From the NCBI GenBank assembly GCA_030531205.1, contig JAUNOC010000001.1, positions 1 through 64,000 on the forward strand: a stretch of DNA of 64,000 nucleotides, read 5' to 3'. Below are positions 50,951-59,440 of the stretch, in pieces. The DNA comes from Phascolarctobacterium sp. (lineage in GTDB: Bacteria > Bacillota > Negativicutes > Acidaminococcales > Acidaminococcaceae). The stretch's first letter is position 1. Each line of letters starts with the position of its first letter. Below the pieces are notes generated by a model, which saw only the letters and a list, made by a program, of their open reading frames with translations, was not told where the DNA came from and ran no database searches. Made by a program: the position numbers and the translations under genes.

Positions 50951-52294
50951 TTACCAACCAGCACAATATTTCATAACATCATCACTGATTAAGCCATTTT
51001 TATAATCCTCCATGGCCTCCCCAATAATTTTGAAGGCCTTGCGGATTTGTTCTGAAGTAATTACCAAAGGCGGCTGTACTCTTAACACATGACCTGCCAG
51101 GGAAATTACTATCAATCCCTTTTCATAGCACCTATATACCAGTTTGAATGTCAACTTTGCATCCTGTACTTTCTTGCCTTTCTTATCAGTACGACATACG
51201 CCAATGCCCATGGACATACCTATATTACGGACAAATTCCACCATATCAGGATATTTCTTTTGCAATTTCTTGGCTTCTTCTTCCAACACTTTGGTATGTT
51301 CCTTCAACATTGTTTGGAATTCTTTGGTCTTGTAATAGTCAAAGGCCGCAATGCCTGCTGCACAGGCGGCAGAATTGCCACCCAAAGTGAACAGATGCGC
51401 CGGAGCCGGCAGGCAATCCATAATTTCCGCCCTTGCCATAAAGGCGCCCAAACTGAGACCAGCGCCCACGGACTTACCCATAATGATGCCGTCAGGAACA
51501 ATACCGTAGTTTTCAATGGCAAACCATTTCCCTGTCCGCCAAAAGCCCTGTTGCACTTCCTCGCTGATAAAGAGAATGCCGTTGGCTTTGCACATCTCAT
51601 ACAATTTTTTCATAAAGATTGGATGTGCCGGCAAAATGCCACCATCACCCTGAATCGGCTCAATCACCACTGCCGCCACTTCTTTGGCAGGCAAGTAACT
51701 GTCAAAGGCACGTTGCATATCAGCAAGACATTCCTTTTCCACAACTTCATCAGGTACATCTGTGCCATAGAACGGGAATGCATAAATTTCCGGCAGGAAT
51801 GGTCCCATCTTCTCGTGCATTTTTGTAGAACAGGTGGTCATGGTGGAAGAACCATAAGTGTTACCATGGTACCCATTTATAAATACAATTATTTTCTGTC
51901 TGCCCGTAAAAGCCCTGGCAAACTTCACTGCACAATCATTGCCATCACTGCCACAATTACCAAAAGCAATCTTCGCTTTTACTTTGCCCGGGAACACAGA
52001 TACCAAACGCTCTGCATAGCCAACGGTCTGCTCGTTGTAACTGTAAGCAAACGTGTATTGACTGAACTTCTTCAGCTGCTCCTCAATGGCCTTGGTAATA
52101 ACAGGATGACTGCCCCCCAAATTCAGGGAAGAAGCACTGGACAAGAAATCAATATATTTATTACCATCTAAATCAGTAATGATTGCCCCTTCATGCTTCG
52201 CAATTCCTAAGGGATAATAACTCAAATGTTGGCAAGGTGCCACCACCTTCTTATCCCGCTTATACAACGCTTCACATTTCACTGTTTTCTTCAT
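50951..52294 (-). CDS. Class III PLP enzyme resembling isoleucine 2-epimerase
   Basis: About 447 residues from the ATG at 52294. Fold type I class III aminotransferase: PLP lysine in IMGKSVGAG (about 275), GSDGNDCAVKFARAFTGR, EPIQGDGG, and near the end VISLAGHVLRVQPPLVI. The PAHLFTLGGN segment and the C-terminal pattern recall the isoleucine 2-epimerase/amino acid racemase branch more than GABA transaminases. The aspartate that normally contacts the PLP ring nitrogen (DEVQ) reads SEEVQQG, i.e. glutamate. A neighbouring branched-chain importer and YkvI carrier favour a role in branched-chain amino acid racemisation or transamination. Confidence 0.82.
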   Translation of the reverse strand: MKKTVKCEALYKRDKKVVAPCQHLSYYPLGIAKHEGAIITDLDGNKYIDFLSSASSLNLGGSHPVITKAIEEQLKKFSQYTFAYSYNEQTVGYAERLVSVFPGKVKAKIAFGNCGSDGNDCAVKFARAFTGRQKIIVFINGYHGNTYGSSTMTTCSTKMHEKMGPFLPEIYAFPFYGTDVPDEVVEKECLADMQRAFDSYLPAKEVAAVVIEPIQGDGGILPAHPIFMKKLYEMCKANGILFISEEVQQGFWRTGKWFAIENYGIVPDGIIMGKSVGAGLSLGAFMARAEIMDCLPAPAHLFTLGGNSAACAAGIAAFDYYKTKEFQTMLKEHTKVLEEEAKKLQKKYPDMVEFVRNIGMSMGIGVCRTDKKGKKVQDAKLTFKLVYRCYEKGLIVISLAGHVLRVQPPLVITSEQIRKAFKIIGEAMEDYKNGLISDDVMKYCAGW

Positions 52295-52468
52295 CTTCAC
52301 GCCCCCTTCTTAAAACTGAAAATTTAAACAAGATTATACACATAAAATATATATATCGTCAATAAAAATTTGCATATTTATGATTTTTACCATTTTAATC
52401 GTCACTTCTTTACATTTTCGCAATTTTATGTTTTTCTCAAAAAGACAAATGTTTTTTATTGATAGAGT

Positions 52469-52497
52469 TTGACAAAAATTCCCTGTCCTTATATAAT
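52469..52497 (+). promoter_or_regulatory. Perfect-consensus promoter TTGACA-17-TATAAT
   Basis: TTGACA at 52469-52474 and TATAAT at 52492-52497. The start site is predicted at 52504, 3 nt before the ATG at 52507; no ribosome-binding site exists. Confidence 0.75.
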
Positions 52498-52506
52498 ATG
52501 ACTACT

Positions 52507-52932
52507 ATGCAAACACTGTTAGTTCTTTTTATTTTTTTGAGACTGTATGCTTTTATGAATTACCGCTCCCTGGCCAAGCTGACACAAGATATTCAGAAGG
52601 CAGCTGAGGAAATGCAAAGCGAGTCCGGTAATCCTTTAATCTTTGTCACAGACCACAGCCCAACTTATTTTCTCATTTGTCTGCTCTGTGATATTGCTTA
52701 TCTTTGTTTCTGCGTTTATCTGATGTTCAATTCAGAAACCTGGACACCCGGCATTCTGCTTTTGATTATTGCTTCTTTGGAAAGTTATGCCAGTTTCAAC
52801 CATGTGGAAGGTACATGTTTTCTGGCCAAAGACGGCTATTACTATTCCTCATTATGGTGGCGCTACGCCTGTACAGCCAGTTCCCTTTTCATTCTGACAA
52901 GATTGTTGCAGTTAGAAAAACTTGTAGAATAA
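52507..52932 (+). CDS. Hypothetical membrane protein (about 141 aa)
   Basis: Three to four hydrophobic segments (MQTLLVLFIFLRLYAFM; TYFLICLLCDIAYLCF; LLLIIASLESYASF) with a short amphipathic region between the first two. An upstream ATG at 52498 lies within the promoter, so MQTLL is the likely start, on a leaderless mRNA. No family recognised. Its own terminator follows. Confidence 0.75.
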   Translation: MQTLLVLFIFLRLYAFMNYRSLAKLTQDIQKAAEEMQSESGNPLIFVTDHSPTYFLICLLCDIAYLCFCVYLMFNSETWTPGILLLIIASLESYASFNHVEGTCFLAKDGYYYSSLWWRYACTASSLFILTRLLQLEKLVE

Positions 52933-52934
52933 AA

Positions 52935-52970
52935 TAAAAAACACCGTCCGTTTAACGGGCGGTGTTTTTT
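52935..52970. terminator. Bidirectional terminator
   Basis: ACACCGTCCG-TTTAA-CGGGCGGTGT (one T-G) with A6 and T6 flanks; it lies between the convergent hypothetical and sstT genes. Confidence 0.9.
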
Positions 52971-52983
52971 ATTATTTCTTTTA

Positions 52984-54195
52984 TCATTTACTTTTATCCG
53001 CCATATCCACCGTTGCAGTGAACAGCACGTCACTGGAAGAATTAATGGCTGTTTCAAAAGAATCCTGAATAAAACCTATGGTGCCGCCAATGCCCACCGC
53101 ATACCATGCCAAATCCGGTCCAATTCCAAACAAGAAACAGGCAAGCGGAACTAACATCAAAGAACCGCCTGCTGTGCCGGCAGTCCCTGCAGCTGCCAAA
53201 GTAGCTACAAAACACATAGCCAACGCATAGCCAAAAGAAATATCCATATTCTGTGCCCATGCGGTAGAAAGAGTCAGCACAGTAATAGTTATGGCCGCTC
53301 CCGCCATATTGATGGTCGCCCCCAAAGGAATGGTCACACTGTACAGTTCCTTATCCACTCCCATTTCCTCGCAAAGATTCATATTGATAGGAATATTGGC
53401 AGCGCTGGAACGGGTGAAAAAAGCATTAATACCGGACTTCGTCAGACACTTGAAAACTAAAGGATAGGGATTTTTTCTTAATACTACTCCCACTATCAAC
53501 GGATTAAATACCAATGCTACCACCAGCATAACCGTCACTAAAATAAAAATCAGTTTCCCGTACTCAACAAAAATGGAAGCGCCATTGGTGGATACCGTTT
53601 CAAAAACCAAGCCAAAAACTCCAAGAGGTGCAAAAGCAACTACACCTTGTATCACTTTGGAAATGCCCGCCGCCAAATCATGCAACATAGTTTTAGATGT
53701 GGGGGCCATTGTTCTTAATACAGTTCCAAAAACTACTGCCCACAAAAGAATTGCCAAGTAATTGCCATTTACTACTGCCGTCACAGGGTTGGACACAATG
53801 GACAGCAAAACCGTTCTGGTACTTTCCCAAAGGCCTACAGTAGCAGTTCCGGCCGTCACGGCCTTTAGCCCGGGCATTGACACTTTGAACATAAAGGAAC
53901 TTATTACCGCCACCATGGCCGCCAAAAAGCAGGAAGCAAAATACAGCACAATAACATGTTTAATATCTGCAGTTTGTTTTTTGCTGCCGGAACTTCCCGC
54001 AATGCTGTCCAACACCAGCACAAACACAAGGATTGGGGCCATCGCCTTCAAACTGCCAATGTATAAGGTGCCAAAAATTTCAATAAAATTCAACCAGGTA
54101 ATTTGAGTAATATTAACCAGCAATCCCAGTCCTGCACCCACTGCCAAACCCATGAATATTCGTGTCACCAACCCAAACTTTTTCAAAAAATTCAT
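52984..54195 (-). CDS. sstT: Serine/threonine:sodium symporter SstT
   Basis: About 403 residues from the ATG at 54195 (GGAGG upstream, inside an in-frame GTG reading). Glutamate-transporter fold: FFTRSSAANIPINM in the HP1 region, PLGATINMAGAA (TM7) and the HP2 region. The SSAANIP segment and SLMLVPLACFLFG are typical of SstT. Confidence 0.92.
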   Translation of the reverse strand: MNFLKKFGLVTRIFMGLAVGAGLGLLVNITQITWLNFIEIFGTLYIGSLKAMAPILVFVLVLDSIAGSSGSKKQTADIKHVIVLYFASCFLAAMVAVISSFMFKVSMPGLKAVTAGTATVGLWESTRTVLLSIVSNPVTAVVNGNYLAILLWAVVFGTVLRTMAPTSKTMLHDLAAGISKVIQGVVAFAPLGVFGLVFETVSTNGASIFVEYGKLIFILVTVMLVVALVFNPLIVGVVLRKNPYPLVFKCLTKSGINAFFTRSSAANIPINMNLCEEMGVDKELYSVTIPLGATINMAGAAITITVLTLSTAWAQNMDISFGYALAMCFVATLAAAGTAGTAGGSLMLVPLACFLFGIGPDLAWYAVGIGGTIGFIQDSFETAINSSSDVLFTATVDMADKSK

Positions 54196-54225
54196 CACTT
54201 TATTGTCCTCCACTAATTTTTATTG

Positions 54226-55517
54226 CTATACCCTATCCCTTGGCGGCAGCAAATGATGATCTTCCATCAGTTTATCTATATTCCTGCAAACTACTCTCGC
54301 ATCTATCTTGCGAGAACATTCTAAATAATGTTCTGTTTGTTTACAAGGCATTGAATGATACGTTCTTTTACATAAATTTATTTCTTTAATCCCCCACAAA
54401 GCAATATTATTATAACAACCATGACAAACATCACAATTGATAATTCTGTAAGGCGTATAAAATTCTGTATATGGTAATGAAAACCCGCTTATTAAGATAA
54501 CCGATTTTCCTGTACCTCATGCCAACCAGCTTAATCCACTGCTAATGCCGATAAAGAAATCAGCATAATATAACAAATCAACTCTTTCTTGTAGCGGTTT
54601 GTACCCGGTAAAATCTTCCAATCCTTCCGCCAATGCTTTATCCAATGGGCTGCCTTTTTCTATCCCATCGCCATCAATACATATTACTCTATACCCAATT
54701 TTTTTCAAATATTTAACAGTTTCTACCCAGCCATTTGGATTATTCCATTCTTTTTTAATGTCACTGCCTCTACCATAAATGCATACATATGGTTCTCGAA
54801 TTTTTTTTCATCATTGTAACTTTGTAAGAAGCGATTATCAGGCTTATCCAAATAGCACCCCAAAAGCCCTGGTTTCCCCTCAACATATCTTAAACATCCT
54901 TCTGTTCGAAAATCTACCGGCACAAAGTATCTTGGAAGACAGTCCCCTTGAATTGTGATTGCAACAAAAATATTCGTCTCAATGTTATAAAATGCATAAA
55001 CATTTTGGGGTAACCGCTGATAAGCATTCTTCCATTCAGTAAATTTGGCTGATATAAAAATTATATCAGGATAAGCCCTTCGGAAAATTTCTAAATATTT
55101 TGGATGTACAATAGCAAAAATATTGCACTGATGTTTACGACGAAATCTCTCTATTACAGCTATCTCACAAATAACATTTCCTAATTCCCCTTCACCATTA
55201 TTTTGTTGGGTCAAAAAACTCATCACCACATTTTTACCCTTCAAATTGCATTCAAAACGGCATAAAAAGCATCCGTCTTTCTGTATTTCCACCAGCCAAT
55301 GTGTATAATACGATCTATCGCAATATATCACACATCCACTATTATCAGAAGCCTTAATATCTTCTTCAGTGTATACTGTAGATGTTTCTATATCAGTAAA
55401 TTTTATATGAAAGTCCCCTTTTGGCACCCATATTCTCACACCATCATTAAAATCATAACATATGCCTTGAACCCCTGTTTCAAATCTGGGCTTGCCAATA
55501 AATTCAGAATATTTCAT
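54226..55517 (-). pseudogene. Autotransporter O-heptosyltransferase (BAHT/TibC-like), decayed
   Basis: Read through its lesions it would encode about 430 residues: an N-terminal domain (MKYSEFIGKPRFETG) and a glycosyltransferase domain with EDFTGYKPLQERVDLL, GLSSGLSWLA-like and SLPYTEFYTPYRI segments, plus cysteine-rich CDVCHGCYNN. Lesions: loss of one base in the A run at 54801-54808, and TGA in place of TGG at 54519-54517. The family glycosylates self-associating autotransporters at the inner face of the membrane; no such autotransporter is nearby. Two independent lesions make a sequencing error unlikely. Confidence 0.85.
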
Positions 55518-55533
55518 TTAATTTTCTCTGTTC

Positions 55534-56640
55534 TTACCTCTGCCTAATGAACAACCCATACCTGTTAAGATAATCTTCTTTCACGCAAACCATCAATGTG
55601 CGAAGTTCAAGATTATAGATTGCCGTCCAAAAAGTACTGAGATTACGGGCGGCCACCATCTTGGCATTTTCTTTATCTTTTTCCGGGTTCACGCTTTGCA
55701 ACCAGTCCAAACATTGTTGTTCAGTAGGGTATTTAGTTTTCTTAAAATATTTTTCTAATGTCTTCACTCTGGCAAAACCATTCTCTCCCGGTGCTTCCAC
55801 TGCCGGTGTTACCCAATAATTAGCCGTGGTCTGATGTTTGGCCGTAAATGCCTTGGGCATTGCCATAAACTGATTGTTGACATATTCCACCACTGCACTA
55901 TCACCATAGGCATCATTAATCAGCCAATGGAAGGAAACATTTTTATCACCAAAAGCCATTTTTACATCTAATTTTTCAAATTTTTCCAAAGCATCCTGCA
56001 CACTGCGGGCATTGTCCAACATGTAACGGGGAATCAGACCGCTGAAAATCTTTTGCATACCATTATCCACCGGGTTGCTGTAGCCGGGGACCATCAGTGT
56101 AGCAATGGAAAAACCCTTTTCGTTCACGCCGCTCATTACTAAAAAGGGACTGTAAAGCACCGCCTCCTGCCCTTCCAAACTGGAAACAAAAGCATCCTTG
56201 GTCATACCTACCCAGCCCATGTCCGCAATGCCTACGCTAGCATATTTCCCTGGTGCAGTGGTATGCACCACCATGCAGGCACGCTCGTCCTTGCTCAAAT
56301 CATAATTATGTCCCAACAAAGGATAGTTTTCCGGGTTCACTGCGGTCATGGCAGTACAAGCAAAACTGCAAGGCAATGCTTTATAACGGAAATTACTTTG
56401 AGGCAAAAGCACCTTTTGCACCACACTCTGCAAGGCCTCCGCTGTCAGCGGTTCTGCTGCCAATATCTTGTCCAGCTGATAATCCGCTTTGTACTGGATT
56501 TCATAGAGATAGCCCTGCTTGTCCACCCTTCGCAAAGTGCCTATGGTAGCCTGTTGGTCAACGGTGTGGTAACCTGCCAATGCACAGGCGGTGCAAAGCA
56601 AAAAAAACAGCGTTCCCAAAAGTGTCTGTAATTTTTTCAT
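55534..56640 (-). CDS. Exported Ntn-hydrolase of the C45/linear-amide hydrolase type
   Basis: 368 residues. Signal peptide (cleavage near ALA-GYH), about 70 residues of propeptide and helices, then a likely nucleophile cysteine in CTAMTAVNPENYPLLGHNYDL (Cys near 94) followed by the family GHNYDL motif; C-terminal RNLSTFWTAIYNLE. Acyl-CoA:6-APA acyltransferase/choloylglycine hydrolase-like enzymes cleave amide bonds such as those of bile salts, N-acyl amino acids or penicillins. The start overlaps the mnmA stop (ATGA). Confidence 0.85.
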   Translation of the reverse strand: MKKLQTLLGTLFFLLCTACALAGYHTVDQQATIGTLRRVDKQGYLYEIQYKADYQLDKILAAEPLTAEALQSVVQKVLLPQSNFRYKALPCSFACTAMTAVNPENYPLLGHNYDLSKDERACMVVHTTAPGKYASVGIADMGWVGMTKDAFVSSLEGQEAVLYSPFLVMSGVNEKGFSIATLMVPGYSNPVDNGMQKIFSGLIPRYMLDNARSVQDALEKFEKLDVKMAFGDKNVSFHWLINDAYGDSAVVEYVNNQFMAMPKAFTAKHQTTANYWVTPAVEAPGENGFARVKTLEKYFKKTKYPTEQQCLDWLQSVNPEKDKENAKMVAARNLSTFWTAIYNLELRTLMVCVKEDYLNRYGLFIRQR

Positions 56641-57656
56641 CTGATAATTCCTCCTCCAAGTATTTTTTCATCTTTATAAAAAACTATTCCCTGACCCGGC
56701 GTAATGGCCCGTTGGGGTTCGGCAAACTGCACTTTGACACCCCCATCCTGCAATTCCACTTCACAGGGCATATCCTTCGCCTTGTAGCGTATTTTGGCAC
56801 TACAAGAAAATTTATTTCCCACTGGATTGATAAAATTAACTTGCTCCGCAAAAAGTTCCCTGCTAAAAAGTTCCTCGTTCTTACCTAAAATCACAGCGTT
56901 AGTAGCCGGATTTTTACCAACCACATAGAGTGGATGTTCCCACGCAATCCCCAGCCCTTTTCTTTGCCCAATAGTATAACAGGCAGCCCCCCGATGCTTA
57001 CCAATCTTCCTACCATCTGTCAGCTCAAAATTACCGGCATGACTATGGTGCAACCCTACTTTATTGAGAACTTTCTCATAATCTCCATCTGGCACAAAAC
57101 AAATATCCTGACTATCTGACTTATGTGCTACCTCTATGCCTGCTTTTCCCGCCATAGCACGGATTTCTTCTTTTGTATATTCCCCCAAAGGCAAGTAAAG
57201 GTGCTGCAACTGTTCCTGTGTCAATGAATACAGCACATAACTTTGGTCTTTCAGCACATCCTTGGCACGAAGCAAAATTTTTTGCCCATTTTCCTCACCA
57301 ATTCGGGCATAATGCCCGGTGGCAAAACCTTCACAGCCAAATTCCTGCGTATGTTTCATTAAAGTACCGAATTTAATGCAACGATTGCAAGTCAAACAAG
57401 GATTTGGGGTACGTCCCCGGTCATATTCCTCCACAAATGGCACAATGACTTGAGTGCAAAAATCCTTTGTCAAATCAAGAGTATAATGTTCCACTCCCAA
57501 TTTTTTGCAGACCTTTTGGGCATCCAAAATATCTGTGGGATTTGCTCCCTGCCACATCTTAGCGGTACAGCCCACTAATTCATATCCCTGTTTTTTTAAT
57601 AATAAAGCCGTTACGGCAGAATCAACTCCACCAGACATGGCAATTAATATTTTCAT
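56637..57656 (-). CDS. mnmA: tRNA 2-thiouridylase MnmA
   Basis: 339 residues. PP-loop SGGVDSAV (8-15), catalytic cysteines in NPCLTCN (about 88) and SDSQDICF (about 185). It thiolates U34 of tRNA-Lys, -Glu and -Gln. Starts at the ATG at 57656; an upstream TTG reading is unlikely, as the promoter TATAAT ends 9 nt before this ATG. Confidence 0.96.
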   Translation of the reverse strand: MKILIAMSGGVDSAVTALLLKKQGYELVGCTAKMWQGANPTDILDAQKVCKKLGVEHYTLDLTKDFCTQVIVPFVEEYDRGRTPNPCLTCNRCIKFGTLMKHTQEFGCEGFATGHYARIGEENGQKILLRAKDVLKDQSYVLYSLTQEQLQHLYLPLGEYTKEEIRAMAGKAGIEVAHKSDSQDICFVPDGDYEKVLNKVGLHHSHAGNFELTDGRKIGKHRGAACYTIGQRKGLGIAWEHPLYVVGKNPATNAVILGKNEELFSRELFAEQVNFINPVGNKFSCSAKIRYKAKDMPCEVELQDGGVKVQFAEPQRAITPGQGIVFYKDEKILGGGIIR

Positions 57657-57665
57657 ATTTCCCAA

Positions 57666-57694
57666 ATTATAGCAAAATTTTTTACTTTTGCCAA
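57666..57694 (-). promoter_or_regulatory. Promoter of mnmA
   Basis: TTGGCA (57694-57689), 17 bp, extended TGC-TATAAT (57671-57666). The start is predicted 3 nt before the ATG, again without a ribosome-binding site. Confidence 0.65.
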
Positions 57695-57746
57695 TTGAAA
57701 AGAGAAAGAAAACAATATATAATATAATGTTGGAAAAGGAGAAACT

Positions 57747-58085
57747 ATGAACTTAAAACGCAACGAAACAGAATTTCATAAATACCTCACCAAGTTTCAG
57801 TCAGAACCGGAACTAACTAAAATTCTCAATGCAGTTACTTTCACAGAACTGTTTAATGACAAATTTTTACAGGAAAACAGTAAGTGGAAAGACATGAACG
57901 AATTGGTCTATCGTGGGGATTTTGGCATAATGACTCTCTTAGAAGTAGAACATGTCAATCAAGATGCCTGGAATGCTTATGTAGCTAAAAATACAGAATG
58001 CGAAACCTGGCACCAGTTCGGAAAACTTGCTATGTTGCACTGGATGAGAGAAAAATACAAAGCATGGAAGAAAACTAAAAAGTGA
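57747..58085 (+). CDS. Hypothetical protein (112 aa)
   Basis: Soluble, charged, mostly helical protein (KYLTKFQSEPELTKILN, WHQFGKLAMLHWMREKYKAW). No family recognised; tryptophan-rich C-terminal half and Lys-rich end. A good ribosome-binding site (AAAAGGAGAAACT) supports expression. It precedes tRNA-Arg by 10 bp, possibly cotranscribed. Confidence 0.78.
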   Translation: MNLKRNETEFHKYLTKFQSEPELTKILNAVTFTELFNDKFLQENSKWKDMNELVYRGDFGIMTLLEVEHVNQDAWNAYVAKNTECETWHQFGKLAMLHWMREKYKAWKKTKK

Positions 58086-58095
58086 CGATACAAAT

Positions 58096-58172
58096 GACTT
58101 TGTAGCTCAGTTGGATAGAGCACCTGCCTCCTAAGCAGGGGGTCGTGGGTTCAACTCCCGCCAAGGTCACCA
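58096..58172 (+). tRNA. tRNA-Arg (anticodon CCT)
   Basis: Full cloverleaf: acceptor GACTTTG/CAAGGTC, D arm GCTC/GAGC, anticodon loop CTCCTAA with CCT, T arm GCGGG/CCCGT-type with GTTCAACTC, and an encoded CCA. Confidence 0.95.
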
Positions 58173-58236
58173 GAAAACTCAACCCTTCAGCATTTGCCGG
58201 AGGGTTAAAATATGTTATAAGGGGGGGATTACGGAA

Positions 58237-59328
58237 ATGTTTAAAAAATTAAAAGGCGTGGATTTAGTTCAGGAACTGAAACATAAAAAAGCCACTCTTT
58301 ATCGGTTGGATGCCAAACATCTTATCAACCGTTATTACGTAGTAACAAGTCCTTTTACTTCTAAACTTTTGAATTCTCCAGAAGTTGTTGGTTTTGAATG
58401 CTACGATTGCATGTGTAACCCCACCAAGATAACTTTGGACTACTTCAACAAGAAAAATATTATTCAAGGTGCAAGTGTACTGACTATTTTACGTGGCGGT
58501 CTAAATTATCCTTTAGAAGAGTGTTGTTACCGCAGTGGTATCAACATTCATGATGTCAATTTTCTTTCCTGCGAACGGGTCTTTGAAGGTGAAATTATCG
58601 TAGGATTAGACATAAAATACAAAAAACTAGATATTGTTGACAAGGGCACTCTGATTATAGGCGATATTGTTGCCACTGGTGACACAATGGTAAAATGCCT
58701 GAAATATGTTGTCAAAGAATATCGTAAAGCGGGAGCAAGTTTGCGAAATATCATTTTCTTCACCATCGGAGGCAATATGGGTATCACTATTATGGAAAAC
58801 CTGACGGAAGAATTGCAAATGTACTGGCCCGATTTTGAAGGTTTTTATTGTGTTTATCATGAAGGTATTTTCAGTAACTATGCAGATAAAGGCGTTTTAG
58901 GTATTCAACTGCCCTATGTTGATTTTTACTGGAAAGATGCCATTCTGGCTCCAGAATACAGGGAACAGACATTAAAGAACGAAAATGCTCTTTTTGAAAA
59001 ATGTACTATCTATGATGGTGGTGCCAGACGTTATGAAATTCCAGATCATTATAAAGAAGTTTCCGAATACTGGGAAAATGTTTTAAAAATTGCAGATAAA
59101 GTGAACTTCAAGGACTTTGTTGATGAAAAAATTGGTTATCCTACACCTGTTGGTTATGGTAAATGGTTAGAATTAAACCACTACAACGCCCTGGACAGTG
59201 ATTTGACCCACCGGCTCTATGAACAGGAGCAGGCATACCTGGAGAAGAACAGTCATCGCAGTTTGAAAGAAATTGCCGCCACCCGGCTTAAAGAGTTCCA
59301 AAATGCAGTAGGCATTTATAATAAATGA
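58237..59328 (+). CDS. Phosphoribosyltransferase-like protein of unknown function
   Basis: 363 residues. A type I PRT PRPP-binding motif IGDIVATGDT lies at about residues 141-150, with a preceding flexible-loop region (LTILRGGLNYP). The C-terminal ~150 residues, rich in Tyr/Trp/acidic residues, are not part of a standard PRT. Nucleotide or sugar-ribose chemistry is likely, given codB and purC nearby, but the base is unknown. A GGGGGGG tract serves as weak Shine-Dalgarno. Confidence 0.75.
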   Translation: MFKKLKGVDLVQELKHKKATLYRLDAKHLINRYYVVTSPFTSKLLNSPEVVGFECYDCMCNPTKITLDYFNKKNIIQGASVLTILRGGLNYPLEECCYRSGINIHDVNFLSCERVFEGEIIVGLDIKYKKLDIVDKGTLIIGDIVATGDTMVKCLKYVVKEYRKAGASLRNIIFFTIGGNMGITIMENLTEELQMYWPDFEGFYCVYHEGIFSNYADKGVLGIQLPYVDFYWKDAILAPEYREQTLKNENALFEKCTIYDGGARRYEIPDHYKEVSEYWENVLKIADKVNFKDFVDEKIGYPTPVGYGKWLELNHYNALDSDLTHRLYEQEQAYLEKNSHRSLKEIAATRLKEFQNAVGIYNK

Positions 59329-59334
59329 GTGACT

Positions 59335-59430
59335 AGTAATGGATAATGAGTAATCAAGGAAAAATGCTCCTGTAATAAATTACCGCAATTACTCATTACT
59401 AATTGCTAATTACTAATTAAATTTTTAGGA
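59335..59430. repeat. Degenerate core repeat between AATGAGT and CTAATTA 7-bp arrays
   Basis: AATGGAT-AATGAGT-AATCAAG, then a core-like GGAAAAATGCTCCTGTAATA, then CTCATTA-CTAATTG-CTAATTA-CTAATTA up to the ribosome-binding site of the next gene. Confidence 0.65.
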
Positions 59431-59440
59431 GGAAATTTAA

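Noticed and set aside
51089-52171. 360-codon plus-strand frame opposite the class III PLP enzyme
   Set aside because: Shadow of a clearly conserved minus-strand enzyme.
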